A DNA stretch of 56,495 nucleotides from an uncultured Flavonifractor sp. (GCF_944387675.1 NZ_CALXFV010000002.1:1-56495); one strand, 5' to 3'. Numbered from the stretch's first letter, positions 35,576-44,506 are shown. Numbers and translations are program-made. The notes: generated from the letters alone by a model not told the origin.

Positions 35576-35663
35576 GTCCCAACCTCCCGGATTCCGGCCC
35601 ATATTCCGCCTCGGACCGGCTCATCCACGCATCCTGTCTGACGCAAAAATTTCAGCACGTACT

Positions 35664-35692
35664 ATGATACCGGGAATCCGGCAGAAAAGCAA
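35664..35692 (-). promoter_or_regulatory. Sigma-A promoter of the rpiR-ispH unit
   Basis: Minus strand: TTGCTT (35692-35687), 17-bp spacer, TATCAT (35669-35664). It lies in the 152-bp gap after rluB, 89 bp before the rpiR start. Confidence 0.65.
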
Positions 35693-35727
35693 TCCTTTTT
35701 TGCAAGTAAGGCTAATTTTCCTGCAAA

Positions 35728-36441
35728 TCAGCGCTCCTGATTCCCATGTACTTCCAGCAGCAGCTCCAGCTCCGCCGCCGTCAGATGCCGCCAGCAGCCG
35801 CTTTTCAGCGTCCCCAGGGTCAGGCCGCCCTCCCGCACCCGGCGCAGCCGGCGCACCGTCAGCCCGGCGGCCTGGCACATCCGCCGCACCTGCCGGTTGC
35901 GGCCCTCGTGGATGGTCACCGAGAGCAGACCCGGACCCAGCACCTCCACCCGGGCGGGGTGGAGCGCCACGCCATCCAGGGCCAGAGGTCCCCGCAGAAC
36001 GGGCAGCCCCCGCTCCACGTCCCCCGCCACCCAAACCTGGTACTCCTTTTCCACCTGGTGGCTGGGGTGGAGCAGCCGCTGGGTCAGCGCGCCGTCGTCC
36101 GTCAGGATCAGCAGTCCCTCCGAATCCAGGTCCAGCCGGCCCACCGGCCACACCCGGGCGCCGCAGCCGCTCACCAGCTGGGCCACCGTACGCCGCCCCC
36201 TTTCATCGGAGAGGGTGGTCACGCAGCCCCTGGGCTTGTTGAGCATCAGGTAGGTGCGCCGTTCCAGCGGCGGCAGGGGCCGGCCGTCCACCCGAATGTC
36301 GTCCCGCTGGGGGTCGGCCCGGTCGCCCAGCCCGGCGGGACGGCCATTGACCATCACCCGTCCGGCCTCCAGGTAGGCCTCCGCCGTCCGCCGGGAGGCC
36401 ACCCCCCGGGCGGAGAGAATTTTTTGCAGTCTCTCTTCCAT
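35728..36441 (-). CDS. rluB: 23S rRNA pseudouridine synthase, RluB family
   Basis: 237 residues: S4-like RNA-binding domain (1-60; RLQKILSARGVASRRTAEA), then the RsuA/RluB catalytic domain with GRLDLDSEGLLILTDDG (catalytic Asp in RLD) and HEGRNRQVRRM. It would modify U2605 of 23S rRNA or a nearby site; the exact target cannot be read from sequence. ATG 36441 follows GGGAGG at six bases. Confidence 0.94.
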   Translation of the reverse strand: MEERLQKILSARGVASRRTAEAYLEAGRVMVNGRPAGLGDRADPQRDDIRVDGRPLPPLERRTYLMLNKPRGCVTTLSDERGRRTVAQLVSGCGARVWPVGRLDLDSEGLLILTDDGALTQRLLHPSHQVEKEYQVWVAGDVERGLPVLRGPLALDGVALHPARVEVLGPGLLSVTIHEGRNRQVRRMCQAAGLTVRRLRRVREGGLTLGTLKSGCWRHLTAAELELLLEVHGNQER

Positions 36442-36460
36442 CTGCTTCCTCCCGCAGGAA

Positions 36461-36488
36461 AGGTCTGCCGCAACCTGGCGGCAGACCT
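36461..36488 (-). terminator. Terminator-like hairpin after dacF
   Basis: 11-bp stem AGGTCTGCCGC (36461-36471) with 36478-36488 and a six-base loop, 13 bases beyond the dacF stop; only TTTCC follows on the minus strand, so termination may be partial. Confidence 0.6.
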
Positions 36489-36500
36489 CTGCTCCTGTTT

Positions 36501-37598
36501 TTATCCGATTGCGGCTGTCAGTCCCAGCAGCCGTTCCAGCCAGCCGGCGGGCGCCCGGTCATCCGCCGCGCCCGTCTGATAGCAGAGGGGCAGACGCATC
36601 ACCGGCTCCCCCTCCAGGCTGAGCACCAGCTCCCCGGCAGGCGCGCCGGCGGTCACCGGCGCCTCCACCCGCTGAGGCAGGGATACCGCCGGGGACAGGC
36701 GCTCCCCCTCCGCCAGCGGATAGTATACCTCCCGCTCCAAACCGGCGGAGACAAACCGGCCCAGACTGCCCCCGCAGGGGATCAGCCAGCCGGTCCCCGC
36801 TTCCACGGCCAAGGTCCTGGGGTAGGTGGAAAAGCCGTAGTCAAACAGCGCCTCGTGATCCGCCCAGTCGTTGGGATCGTTCAGGGTGACGGCGATCAGC
36901 TCCTGCCCGTCCCGCAGGGCGCTGGACACCAGAGTGCGCCCCGCCTCGTCGGTATAACCGGTTTTCAGGCCGGTGCAGCCCTCATACCGCCACAGCAGCT
37001 TGTTGTGATTGGCCAGACTGCGCCCGGCGACAGCGGCGGTTCTGGAGCCGGCAATCCGCCGCAGGGACTCCTCCTCCAACACCGCCCGGGCCAGAAGCGC
37101 CATGTCGTAGGCGGTGGAATAGTGCTCCGGGTCGTCCAGGCCGTTGGGATTTGCAAAATGGGTGTTGTCCATGCCCAGTCCGGCCGCCGTCTCGTTCATC
37201 CGGGCCACAAAAGCCTCCACCGTCTCACAGCAGCTGCCGGCAATGGCCAGGGCCGCGTCGTTTCCCGAGGAGAGCAGCAGCCCGTACAGCAGTGCCTCCC
37301 TGGTGAGCCGCTCTCCCGGCCTGAGGTACATGGAGGAACCTTCCACCCCCGTCCACTCCGGACGCACCGTCACCTCCGCCGACAGGTCCGGACACAGGCG
37401 CACCGCCACCAGCGCCGTCATCAGTTTGGTGATGCTGGCAATGGGACGCCGCTGGTCCGGGTTCCGGGCATAGAGAACCCGGCCGCTCTCGCCGTCCATC
37501 AGGACGGCGGCGGATGCCGAGAGCGTTACCTCCGCCGCACCGCGGGCGGAGCCGGTCAGAACCAGAAGGGCCAGCAGCAGAGCGCACGCACGCCGCAA
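36501..37598 (-). CDS. dacF: D-alanyl-D-alanine carboxypeptidase (DacF type)
   Basis: Exported penicillin-binding protein 5-type carboxypeptidase that trims peptidoglycan stem peptides. 365 residues: signal peptide 1-21 (LLLALLVLTGSARGA), SITK (55-58, nucleophile Ser55), SGN (111-113), KTG (about 213-215), and a C-terminal beta domain ending in an amphipathic helix (APAGWLERLLGL) for membrane attachment. The start is TTG 37598 with GAGG nine bases upstream. Neighbours gerW and scpAB fit a sporulation/division context. Confidence 0.93.
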   Translation of the reverse strand: MRRACALLLALLVLTGSARGAAEVTLSASAAVLMDGESGRVLYARNPDQRRPIASITKLMTALVAVRLCPDLSAEVTVRPEWTGVEGSSMYLRPGERLTREALLYGLLLSSGNDAALAIAGSCCETVEAFVARMNETAAGLGMDNTHFANPNGLDDPEHYSTAYDMALLARAVLEEESLRRIAGSRTAAVAGRSLANHNKLLWRYEGCTGLKTGYTDEAGRTLVSSALRDGQELIAVTLNDPNDWADHEALFDYGFSTYPRTLAVEAGTGWLIPCGGSLGRFVSAGLEREVYYPLAEGERLSPAVSLPQRVEAPVTAGAPAGELVLSLEGEPVMRLPLCYQTGAADDRAPAGWLERLLGLTAAIG

Positions 37599-37635
37599 GG
37601 AACATCACCTCACCTTGATGCCCCTAGTATGGTCC

Positions 37636-38049
37636 TCAGAAGGGGGAACTATTCCCCGCCTTTTTGTCCTGCTGTTTTTCCACAAAGTCCGTCACCTTGT
37701 CGATGACCTCCGGCACCAGCTCCACCACCCGGTCCACCGTGTTGCAGGGCGGCGCCGCCACCGGCATCAGCTTGACCGTGTCCCCCTTGATGATCAGGAA
37801 AGCCACCGGGGAGAGATTCATCCCCGCGCCGCTGCCGCCGCCGAAAGAGTTGTCGCTCTCCGGCTTCTGGTTTTTGGATACAAAATCGCTGCCGCCGGAG
37901 GCAAAGCCCACCGTCAGCTTGGAGATGGGGATGATGGTGATCTCCCCCGCCTGGATGGGCTGGCCGATGATGGTGTTCACGTCCGCGATTTCCCGGATCT
38001 TCTGCATGGTGGTGGTCATCAGATCGCCGATTGGATGTTGCTTTTCCAT
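37636..38049 (-). CDS. gerW: GerW (YtfJ) spore protein
   Basis: 137-residue GerW/YtfJ family protein, needed for normal germination responses in Bacillus. Features: PIGDLMTTTMQKIREIADVN, GEITIIPISKLTVGFASGGS, then a Gly/Ser loop (FGGGSGAGMNLSP) and AFLIIKGDTVKLMPV. ATG 38049 follows AGAGGCGG at seven bases and lies two bases after the DUF2953 stop; the longer frame lacks similarity. Confidence 0.93.
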   Translation of the reverse strand: MEKQHPIGDLMTTTMQKIREIADVNTIIGQPIQAGEITIIPISKLTVGFASGGSDFVSKNQKPESDNSFGGGSGAGMNLSPVAFLIIKGDTVKLMPVAAPPCNTVDRVVELVPEVIDKVTDFVEKQQDKKAGNSSPF

Positions 38050-38051
38050 GT

Positions 38052-38657
38052 TCAAACCGCCTCTTTCTGTGCTGTATCTGTCCGGCTCCGTCCCCGCTCT
38101 TTCCCCATTGCCTGGGGCAGCCTGGGCGCCAGCCAAACTGCCAGCGCCAGGGCCTGTCCCACGGTGAGGGTGGCCTCCGCGTTCAGGCTGGCGGTGGGCT
38201 TGTCGGCCTCAAAGTCCACCCGGGTGCGGATGTTCCGGTCCTTCACGTTAAAATTTTGCTCCACCATGGGCCAAATCATACCCACAGCCGCGTTGATCCC
38301 ACCGAAGGCCAGGGCCGCGCTGGCGGGGTCCGGCGCGGCGGCGGTCACGTCCAGCTCGATCCGGTCCAGGCGCACCTTCCGCCGCAGATGCCCCGCCGCC
38401 TCCGCCACAAGGGGCAGCATCCGGCGGAGCTGCTCCAGCATATCCCCCCTGCCCTTTGGCGGGGCGGAGGGCGTCTGGCGGGGAGGCTGCTTGCGCCGCC
38501 TCCGTCCGGTCCGGGGCAGCAGGGTCAGCCTCACCGGCCCCACCCACGCCCGAAGGGTCAGCTGGTCGGAATTCCATCTCACCTGGACCCCAAGGCGGAG
38601 GAGACTGACAAGTGCCAGCGCCGCCGCGATCAGCGCCAGGATAAGCACTCCCTTCAC
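38052..38657 (-). CDS. DUF2953 (YtfI-like) membrane protein
   Basis: 201 residues: one N-terminal membrane helix (MKGVLILALIAAALALVSLL), a basic linker rich in Arg/Lys/Pro (RTGRRRRKQPPRQTP), then a soluble domain. DUF2953 genes normally precede gerW, as here (ytfI-ytfJ in B. subtilis). Function unknown, probably sporulation-related by association. Confidence 0.85.
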   Translation of the reverse strand: MKGVLILALIAAALALVSLLRLGVQVRWNSDQLTLRAWVGPVRLTLLPRTGRRRRKQPPRQTPSAPPKGRGDMLEQLRRMLPLVAEAAGHLRRKVRLDRIELDVTAAAPDPASAALAFGGINAAVGMIWPMVEQNFNVKDRNIRTRVDFEADKPTASLNAEATLTVGQALALAVWLAPRLPQAMGKERGRSRTDTAQKEAV

Positions 38658-39310
38658 TGCTCCGTGCCTCCCTCCGTCCGGGCCATGTCCCGGGCGGCCT
38701 GCTCCAGCTCAGCCTCCGTCACATCGGACACGTCCTGAGACTGCTGGAGCCGGGCCACCGCCGCCTGCATCTCCAGGGTGAGCTGGCCGTCTTCCGGCGC
38801 GGTGTTGGGCAGCTCGGGCAGCTCCTCCAGGCTGGACAGCCCGAAGGAGCGGAGGAAATTTTGGGTGGTGCGGTACTGGATGGGCCGGCCGGGTACCGCC
38901 AGGCGGCCGCACTCCTCGATCAGTTCCCGCTCCAGCAGCAGGCCCACGGTATAGGAGCTGTCCACCCCCCGGATCTGGTCCACATAGGCCCGGGTGGCGG
39001 GCTGATAGTAGGCGATGATGGCCAGCACCTCCAAAGCCGGCTGGCTCAGCCGGGCCGGACGCCGGCTCTCAAAGGCCCGGCGGATATTGGGGGCAAACTG
39101 GGGGGCGGAGCAGAGCTGATAGCTGCTGTCCAGCCGCAGCAGGCGGATGCCCCGCCGCTCATAGCTGTAATAGTCGGCCAAGCGCTGGCAAACCGCGTCC
39201 GCCGTGTTCCGGTCAATGTCCAGCGCCAGGCACAGCCGCTCCACACCCACCGGCTCCCCGGCGGCAAACAGAATGCCCTCAATGGCGGCTTCCAGTTCCT
39301 TCAGCTCCAT
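38654..39310 (-). CDS. scpB: Segregation and condensation protein B
   Basis: Winged-helix subunit of the SMC condensin complex. 218 residues; ELEAAIEGILFAAGEPV at the N-terminus and LSQPALEVLAIIAYYQPATRAYVDQIRGV in the second winged helix are diagnostic. Overlaps scpA by ten bases and the DUF2953 gene by four. Confidence 0.97.
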   Translation of the reverse strand: MELKELEAAIEGILFAAGEPVGVERLCLALDIDRNTADAVCQRLADYYSYERRGIRLLRLDSSYQLCSAPQFAPNIRRAFESRRPARLSQPALEVLAIIAYYQPATRAYVDQIRGVDSSYTVGLLLERELIEECGRLAVPGRPIQYRTTQNFLRSFGLSSLEELPELPNTAPEDGQLTLEMQAAVARLQQSQDVSDVTEAELEQAARDMARTEGGTEQ

Positions 39311-40137
39311 GTCATTCCCCCGTCCGCCGGTTCATATACATCCGTGGAAAATTCCAGCCGCTCCCCCTCTTCCCCGTCGGTGGAGGTCACCGTGCAGTCC
39401 GTCTCGGTGCCTGCCAGGCGCAGCCGGCGGGCCTTGCACAGCTCCAGCACCGCGATAAAGGTGGCTACAATCTCCGAGCGGCTGCGGTTGCCCTGAAACA
39501 GGCTCCGGAACCGGGTCACCCCGAACCGGGCCAGCCGGGTCAGAATCTCATCCGCCTTGTCCGCCACCGGATAGGGTTCCCGGCCCACGATCCCCTCAAA
39601 GGCGGCCATGGGGGGCGGCAGCCGGTGGTCCGCCCGGGCCAACACGCTCTGCATGGCGCGCAGCAGATCCTCCGGATGGTGGACGTACCGGTAGGTCTTG
39701 TTCACCGGCAGCACCTCCGGCGTCTTGGTCAGGTAGTCCCGGCCCACGGCATAGCGGTCGGACAGCTGGGGTACCACCGCCCTGATGCGGGCAAAGCTCT
39801 CATGCCGCTGATGCTCCTCCAGAGAGGCCATCAGCTGTTCCAGCTCGGACAGCGCCTCCTCGTCGTGGATGGACAGCAGCATCCGGGTTTTGATGAACAC
39901 CAGCTGGGCGGCCATGGTGACAAACTCGCTGGCTACCTCCAGATCCAGCTGCTTGCGCCGGTCCATCCAGGCCAGATACTGCTCCAAAATCAGAGAGATC
40001 TGGATGTCCTTGATTTCCATTTTGTTCTTGGACAGCAGGTGGAGAATGAGGTCCAGCGGACCGTCAAAGTCCTCCATGTCCTCCCGGTTCTTCACCACTT
40101 TTTCCAGATGGTAAATCGGCGTTTCGATGGGACTCAC
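39301..40137 (-). CDS. scpA: Segregation and condensation protein A
   Basis: Kleisin bridging SMC heads. 278 residues with YHLEKVVKNREDMEDFDGP and LDLILHLLSKNKMEIKDI at the N-terminus and a C-terminal winged helix. GTG 40137 is the start, one base from the M50 protease stop. The alternative ATG at residue 21 would remove the conserved N-terminal strand. Confidence 0.96.
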   Translation of the reverse strand: MSPIETPIYHLEKVVKNREDMEDFDGPLDLILHLLSKNKMEIKDIQISLILEQYLAWMDRRKQLDLEVASEFVTMAAQLVFIKTRMLLSIHDEEALSELEQLMASLEEHQRHESFARIRAVVPQLSDRYAVGRDYLTKTPEVLPVNKTYRYVHHPEDLLRAMQSVLARADHRLPPPMAAFEGIVGREPYPVADKADEILTRLARFGVTRFRSLFQGNRSRSEIVATFIAVLELCKARRLRLAGTETDCTVTSTDGEEGERLEFSTDVYEPADGGMTWS

Positions 40138-40138
40138 C

Positions 40139-40849
40139 TCAAAACAGATTCAGGATGGCGGAGACATCCTGACAAATCCACAGTACCTCCGCCGGCATAC
40201 CCACCGCCCGGCACATGCCCTGGAGGACATGGATCATCAAAAAGCTCAGCGGACCGCTGAACACCCCCAGCATAACCAGGACGAACAGCGCAATGCCCAC
40301 ATACCGCTCATAGCGGAGAATGCGGTAATATACCCGGCTGGGCAGCAGAGCAAACAGGATTTTGGAGCCGTCCAGGGGAGAAATGGGAATCAGGTTGAAC
40401 AGGCCCATGCCCACCCCCAGCAGCGCCACGTTGGACAAAAAGCACAGCACCAGCAGGGCGGCGTGGCTCACCCGGCCGAAGTTCCAGATCAGGGAGGCCA
40501 GCGCCACCGCCGCCAGGGCGGTGAGAAAATTGGCCGCCGGACCCGCCAGGGCGGTGAGCGCCATACCCGCCTTGGGCCGCTTGAAATACCGCATGTCCAC
40601 CGGAACCGGTCTGGCCCAGCCCACCTTGGCGATGAGCATCATAAGCAGCCCCACCGGGTCCAGATACCTGATGGGGTTCAGGGTCAGGCGCCCCGCCTGC
40701 TTGGCGGTGGGGTCTCCCAGCCTCCAGGCCACAAAGCCGTGGGAGAGCTCGTGGAGCGTAATGCACAGCAGGGCGGCCACCGCGCTGATAAGCAGGGTGA
40801 TCAGCCCCCACCAGTCCATCTGCCGTGCAAATTCCGCAAAAGACGCCAC
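40139..40849 (-). CDS. Site-2 protease family (M50) metalloprotease
   Basis: Intramembrane zinc protease. HELSH (33-37 from the start used) supplies zinc ligands and catalytic Glu; the third ligand is in NLIPISPLDGSK. About five membrane helices. GTG 40849 (M-A-S-F-A-E-F) follows GGGGGA at eight bases and gives the usual short lead before HExxH. A longer frame to 40906 would start about 14 bases after the predicted transcription start without a ribosome binding site. Substrate unknown; the M50-scpA-scpB linkage is common in Clostridia. Confidence 0.88.
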   Translation of the reverse strand: MASFAEFARQMDWWGLITLLISAVAALLCITLHELSHGFVAWRLGDPTAKQAGRLTLNPIRYLDPVGLLMMLIAKVGWARPVPVDMRYFKRPKAGMALTALAGPAANFLTALAAVALASLIWNFGRVSHAALLVLCFLSNVALLGVGMGLFNLIPISPLDGSKILFALLPSRVYYRILRYERYVGIALFVLVMLGVFSGPLSFLMIHVLQGMCRAVGMPAEVLWICQDVSAILNLF

Positions 40850-40926
40850 CGTGTAATTCCCCCATCCATATCCGCCGGCTCCGTTCCGCTGCAAATCTGC
40901 CGCCACGGAGTTGTTCAGCAGTCCTT

Positions 40927-40955
40927 ATTATAACAAACCCCTCCCCAAAACACAA
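40927..40955 (-). promoter_or_regulatory. Sigma-A promoter of the M50-scpAB-dacF unit
   Basis: Minus strand: TTGTGT (40955-40950), 17-bp spacer, TATAAT (40932-40927). It follows the xerD terminator and starts the M50, scpA, scpB, DUF2953, gerW, dacF series. Confidence 0.7.
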
Positions 40956-40987
40956 GGGAGACAATCCCAGCCCCGGCAGGCAAAAGA

Positions 40988-41009
40988 GCCGGCACCACCG
41001 GGTGCCGGC
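40988..41009 (-). terminator. Terminator after xerD
   Basis: 9-bp GC stem GCCGGCACC / GGTGCCGGC (40988-40996, 41001-41009) with a 4-base loop and TCTTTTGCC following on the minus strand, five bases beyond the xerD stop. Confidence 0.7.
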
Positions 41010-41013
41010 CCCT

Positions 41014-41892
41014 CTACGCCCTGGGATGGGCTTTGTTGTAGACATCCTTCAGCTTCTGATTGACCAGCTGGGCGTAAATCTGGGTGGAGGAGATATCGGC
41101 ATGGCCCAGCATCTCCTGAATGGAGTGCAGGTCCGCTCCGTTCTCCAGCAGATGGGCGGCAAAGGAGTGGCGCAGCGTATGGGGCGTGATGTCCTTCTGA
41201 ATTCCCGCCGTCTCCTGATAGTGCTTGATGATCTTCCAAAAGCCCTGACGGCTCATCCGCTCCCCGTTCATGTTCACAAACAGCGCCCGCTCCTCCGGGT
41301 GCTCAATGACCTGAGGGCGGACATGCTCCAGATAGTCCTGGAGGGCCTTCACCGCCGCCGGATACAGAGGGATGATGCGCTCCTTCCCGTGGCCGGTACA
41401 CCGGATGAAGCCGGCGGAGAGGTTGATGTTCTCCAAATCCAGCCCGATCAGCTCGGATACGCGGATTCCCGTGGCATACAGCAGCTCCAGCATGGCCCGG
41501 TCCCGACATCCCTTGGCCTCCGAGGCGTCGGGCTGCTCCAGAAAAACCTCCACCTCCTTAGCGGTGAGGATGCGGGGCAGCTTCCGTTCCACCTTGGCCG
41601 GCGCCAGCCCTCTGGCCGGATTGACCACCACCAGCCCCCGCTCCATCAGGTATGTATAGAAGGACTTCAGAGACGCCAGGGAGCGGGTCACCGTGGCGGC
41701 GGACTTTCCCTTGGCGCTCAGGGTCCTGATATATCCCTCCACATCGCCCTGGGCGGCCTGCTCCGGCGTCAGCCCCTCACCATTCAGCCAGGACAGATAT
41801 TGCCGGATATCCCGCAGATAGGAACTGAGGGTATTGGGCAGAGCCTTCTTCTCCTCTTTTAAATATTGTTCATATTCCGCCAGATACTCCAT
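41014..41892 (-). CDS. xerD: Tyrosine recombinase XerD
   Basis: Chromosome-dimer resolving recombinase. 292 residues: N-terminal SAM-like core-binding domain (1-95), catalytic domain with Arg144 (GIRVSELIGLD), Lys170, His238-x-x-Arg241 (TPHTLRHSF), His264 (LGHADISST) and nucleophile Tyr273. Length and context (next to spoIIM, as in B. subtilis spoIIM-ripX) indicate the housekeeping XerD rather than a phage integrase. Confidence 0.94.
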   Translation of the reverse strand: MEYLAEYEQYLKEEKKALPNTLSSYLRDIRQYLSWLNGEGLTPEQAAQGDVEGYIRTLSAKGKSAATVTRSLASLKSFYTYLMERGLVVVNPARGLAPAKVERKLPRILTAKEVEVFLEQPDASEAKGCRDRAMLELLYATGIRVSELIGLDLENINLSAGFIRCTGHGKERIIPLYPAAVKALQDYLEHVRPQVIEHPEERALFVNMNGERMSRQGFWKIIKHYQETAGIQKDITPHTLRHSFAAHLLENGADLHSIQEMLGHADISSTQIYAQLVNQKLKDVYNKAHPRA

Positions 41893-41917
41893 CCATCCAA
41901 CACCTTCTCACCTTTCT

Positions 41918-42550
41918 CTATCCGCCCAGGATCATACCCGCCGCACCGGACACCAGCACCGGCACGGCAAAGCGCTCCAGCAGCAAACACACACACAGCG
42001 CGGCCCCACAGCCGCCGCAGCGGAGAAAATAGGCCCGCCCATAGGGGGATGGGGCCTTTCCTCCGCCTAAAAAACGGCTGGCCAGCGCCCTGGCCGCCGT
42101 CAGGCCCTGCGCCCCCAACACAAACAGCGCCGGCACCGAAAAGCAGCCCCCCACGCCGAAGAGCAGGAAGGCCAGCACACACCCGGCGCTGCCAAACATC
42201 TGCACAAAAGCCGAGATGGAAAAAGCCAGCAGAAAACCCCTGGCCGCAAACAGCACCGGCAGGCCCAGCACACCCAGCGCCGTAAAGCCCAGCAGCAGCG
42301 CAAGCGCGGGCCAGCGCAGCACGTCCCACAGCTGAGCCGCCAGACCGGGCGCGGCAGCCCCCTCTCCCTGGGCCGTGGTGAGAAAGGCCTCCAAATACAG
42401 CCTGAGGCTCTCCGCGCCCGCCCCGCCCACAAAAGTGGACAGACAGCAGCCCGCTACGCCGCCCAGAAAAAAGCTGACCGAGATCACCGCCAGCGCGGGC
42501 AGCATTCCCTCCTCCGGCACATTCCAGGCGCCTCCCACGGCTCTGCGCAT
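41918..42550 (-). CDS. spoIIM: Stage II sporulation protein M
   Basis: Membrane component of the DMP (SpoIID-SpoIIM-SpoIIP) engulfment complex. About 210 residues with five or six membrane helices; FFLGGVAGCCLSTFVGG and the Gly/Pro-rich loops fit DUF95/SpoIIM. Similarity is recognisable rather than strong; the position next to xerD supports it. ATG 42550 is eight bases from GGGGG; an in-frame GTG at 42559 is the alternative. A consensus-like sigma-A promoter lies upstream. Confidence 0.82.
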   Translation of the reverse strand: MRRAVGGAWNVPEEGMLPALAVISVSFFLGGVAGCCLSTFVGGAGAESLRLYLEAFLTTAQGEGAAAPGLAAQLWDVLRWPALALLLGFTALGVLGLPVLFAARGFLLAFSISAFVQMFGSAGCVLAFLLFGVGGCFSVPALFVLGAQGLTAARALASRFLGGGKAPSPYGRAYFLRCGGCGAALCVCLLLERFAVPVLVSGAAGMILGG

Positions 42551-42623
42551 CAGCCTCACCCCCAGGGCAGTTTATGTCCCCTGGACAAACGCAAGAACCG
42601 GAAAACACACCCAATTTTATATT

Positions 42624-42652
42624 ACTATAGCTTACCCTTGGCCCTTGTGCAA
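42624..42652 (-). promoter_or_regulatory. Promoter upstream of spoIIM
   Basis: Minus strand: TTGCAC (42652-42647), 17-bp spacer, TATAGT (42629-42624). The 303-bp gap between spoIIM and the SCIFF maturase holds this promoter, a small leader hairpin (CCAGGG/CCCTGG just before spoIIM) and the maturase terminator; nothing coding was seen. Confidence 0.65.
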
Positions 42653-42732
42653 GAACCGTCAAAGAAAAACACCATTTTTGTCTATTATGCCGAAATATTA
42701 TGTATACTTAATTATGTAAACTTAGTAAAGGA

Positions 42733-42766
42733 AAAGGGACGGCGCATCCCGGGATGCGTCGCCCCA
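42733..42766 (-). terminator. Terminator after the SCIFF maturase gene
   Basis: Palindromic core CGCATCCC/GGGATGCG (42743-42758) extended by GGG.CG/CG.CCC, followed on the minus strand by CCCTTTTCCTTT. About 100 bases beyond the stop codon. Confidence 0.65.
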
Positions 42767-42862
42767 AGCTCAAGATGTGGTATTTGATGCCGCCGGCCCG
42801 GCATAGATCTGGTTTAAGGCCCGCCAGGCGATTACGCTTTGTATAATTACGCTCCGTATAGG

Positions 42863-44242
42863 CTAGTCCGCCAGACCCGCGGCAATGGCCCGCAGGGCAA
42901 TGGCGCACTCCAGGCGCTTGCGCTCCAGCTCACAGCCTACCTTGTGGGGCTGCTTTATGTCGCCGTTGACAAGCAGGTTGGAGGCCGAACAGCCGCCGGA
43001 GCAGTAGAAGCGCGCCCAGCAGCGGGAGCAGGCCTCCCGGGTGTAGATGTTCAGGGCGGCGAATCGTCCGGAGAGGGCCGTGTCAAAGCTGCCGTCGTAC
43101 ACGCTGCCCAGCCGGTAATCCGGGTTGCCCACAAACTGATGGCAGGGGTAGATTTCCCCGTCCGGGGTGACAGCCACATATTCGCACCCGGCGCCGCAGC
43201 CCCGCAGCCGCTTGATGACGCAGGGTCCCTGGGCCAGGTCCACATTGAAGTGGAAGAAGTTGGTCTCCGGATGATCCCGCAGATACTCCGCCAGGCGCTC
43301 GTACTCCGCCTTCAGCTCCGGCAAGTCGGCCTCCTGGAGGGCATAAGGGTCCTCCTCCTTCCCCACCACCGGCTCCACCGACACATTTCTGCCGATGGCG
43401 GCCAGCTCCTTCACATCCTGGGCAAAGTCCTTGTGGAACCGGGTGAAGGTTCCCCGAAGGTAGTAGTCCTTCTTGCCCCGGCCTGCAATCAGCTTTTTGA
43501 ACTTGGGTACGATCACATCGTAGGAGCCCTTGCCGCTGATGGTGGGCCGCAGATCGTCGTTGACCTCCCGCCTGCCGTCCAGGGAGAGCACCGCGTTGGA
43601 CATCTCCCGGTTGATATAGTCGATGGTGTCATCGTTGAGGAGCACACCGTTGGTGGTAATGGTAAAGCGGAAGCACTTTCCGTGCTCCTGTTCGATGGAG
43701 CGGGCGTACTCCACGGTGGCCTTGACGGTGTCCATGGCCATCAGCGGCTCTCCGCCGAAAAAGTCCACCTCGATATTGCGCCGCCCCCCCGACTTGGCAA
43801 CCACAAAGTCAATGGCCTTTTTGGCGGTCTCCACATCCATGGTCATCCGCCTGCCGGTGCCGAAGTCGCCGGTGGAGGCAAAGCAGTATTTACAGCGCAG
43901 GTTGCAGTCGTGGGAGACGTGGAGGCAGAGGGCCTTCACCAAGGCCTGCTGCTGCATGGAGGCCGCCTTCTCCCGGTCAATGTAGTCGTCCTCCTCAAAC
44001 AGAAGACCCTGCTCCCGCAGCTGGCCCAGCTCCGCCCAGGCGTCGGCCAGGGCGGCGGGGTCGTGCTGGGGCAGCAGCGCCACCAGTTCCGCCGGCAGCG
44101 GACCGGCCAGCAGCTCCCCATTGTCATCCCGCTCCGCCAGCGCGGTGAGCAGGTCGAATATGACGCCGTCCAGCACATGGACGGCGCCGCTGTTTACGTC
44201 CACGGCCACATTGACGCCGAGGCACCGAAAGGTATGTACCAT
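42863..44242 (-). CDS. Radical SAM/SPASM maturase of the SCIFF peptide
   Basis: Installs thioether crosslinks in the neighbouring SCIFF peptide (ranthipeptide maturase; CteB/Tte1186-type). 459 residues: N-terminal RRE-like peptide-binding region (1-95), radical SAM motif CNLRCKYC (Cys113, 117, 120), FFGGEPLMAMDTV, and a SPASM region with GCGAGCEY, IYPCHQFVGN, ACSRCWARFYCSGGC and a final KVGCELERKRLEC for auxiliary 4Fe-4S clusters. Lies 66 bp after the precursor gene. Confidence 0.95.
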   Translation of the reverse strand: MVHTFRCLGVNVAVDVNSGAVHVLDGVIFDLLTALAERDDNGELLAGPLPAELVALLPQHDPAALADAWAELGQLREQGLLFEEDDYIDREKAASMQQQALVKALCLHVSHDCNLRCKYCFASTGDFGTGRRMTMDVETAKKAIDFVVAKSGGRRNIEVDFFGGEPLMAMDTVKATVEYARSIEQEHGKCFRFTITTNGVLLNDDTIDYINREMSNAVLSLDGRREVNDDLRPTISGKGSYDVIVPKFKKLIAGRGKKDYYLRGTFTRFHKDFAQDVKELAAIGRNVSVEPVVGKEEDPYALQEADLPELKAEYERLAEYLRDHPETNFFHFNVDLAQGPCVIKRLRGCGAGCEYVAVTPDGEIYPCHQFVGNPDYRLGSVYDGSFDTALSGRFAALNIYTREACSRCWARFYCSGGCSASNLLVNGDIKQPHKVGCELERKRLECAIALRAIAAGLAD

Positions 44243-44270
44243 ATGTCTGTTCCTTCCTCAGAGCATAGAA

Positions 44271-44295
44271 AAAGGTGGGCTGCACACCCACCTTT
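44271..44295 (-). terminator. Attenuator hairpin between SCIFF peptide and maturase
   Basis: 9-bp stem AAAGGTGGG (44271-44279) with CCCACCTTT (44287-44295) and a 7-base loop; TTTTC follows on the minus strand. Such a structure would yield more precursor than maturase transcript. Confidence 0.65.
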
Positions 44296-44307
44296 CCCCT
44301 GTGTTTG

Positions 44308-44448
44308 TTACTGGTTCTCGCACTTCTGGTTGGCCACGGTGCAAGAGGTCTTACAGGCGGACTGGCAGGAGGTCTGGCACTCGCCGCAGCCGCCGTGGGC
44401 GGCGCTCTTCTTCAAGGTCGCGCCGTTGAGCGTCTTAACATGCTTCAT
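44308..44448 (-). CDS. SCIFF ranthipeptide precursor
   Basis: 46-residue precursor with six cysteines at 21, 24, 28, 32, 36 and 43 (six cysteines in forty-five residues). Leader MKHVKTLNGATLKKSAAHGG, core containing CGECQTSCQSACKTSC. The maturase downstream would crosslink Cys to nearby Thr/Ser/Ala positions. ATG 44448 has GGGAGG nine bases upstream. The mature role is unknown; the family is widespread in Clostridia. Confidence 0.95.
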   Translation of the reverse strand: MKHVKTLNGATLKKSAAHGGCGECQTSCQSACKTSCTVANQKCENQ

Positions 44449-44506
44449 TTCGATTTCCCTCCCCAAACAAAGGTTAGAGGCATTATACCACAGGAACAGG
44501 CGGATT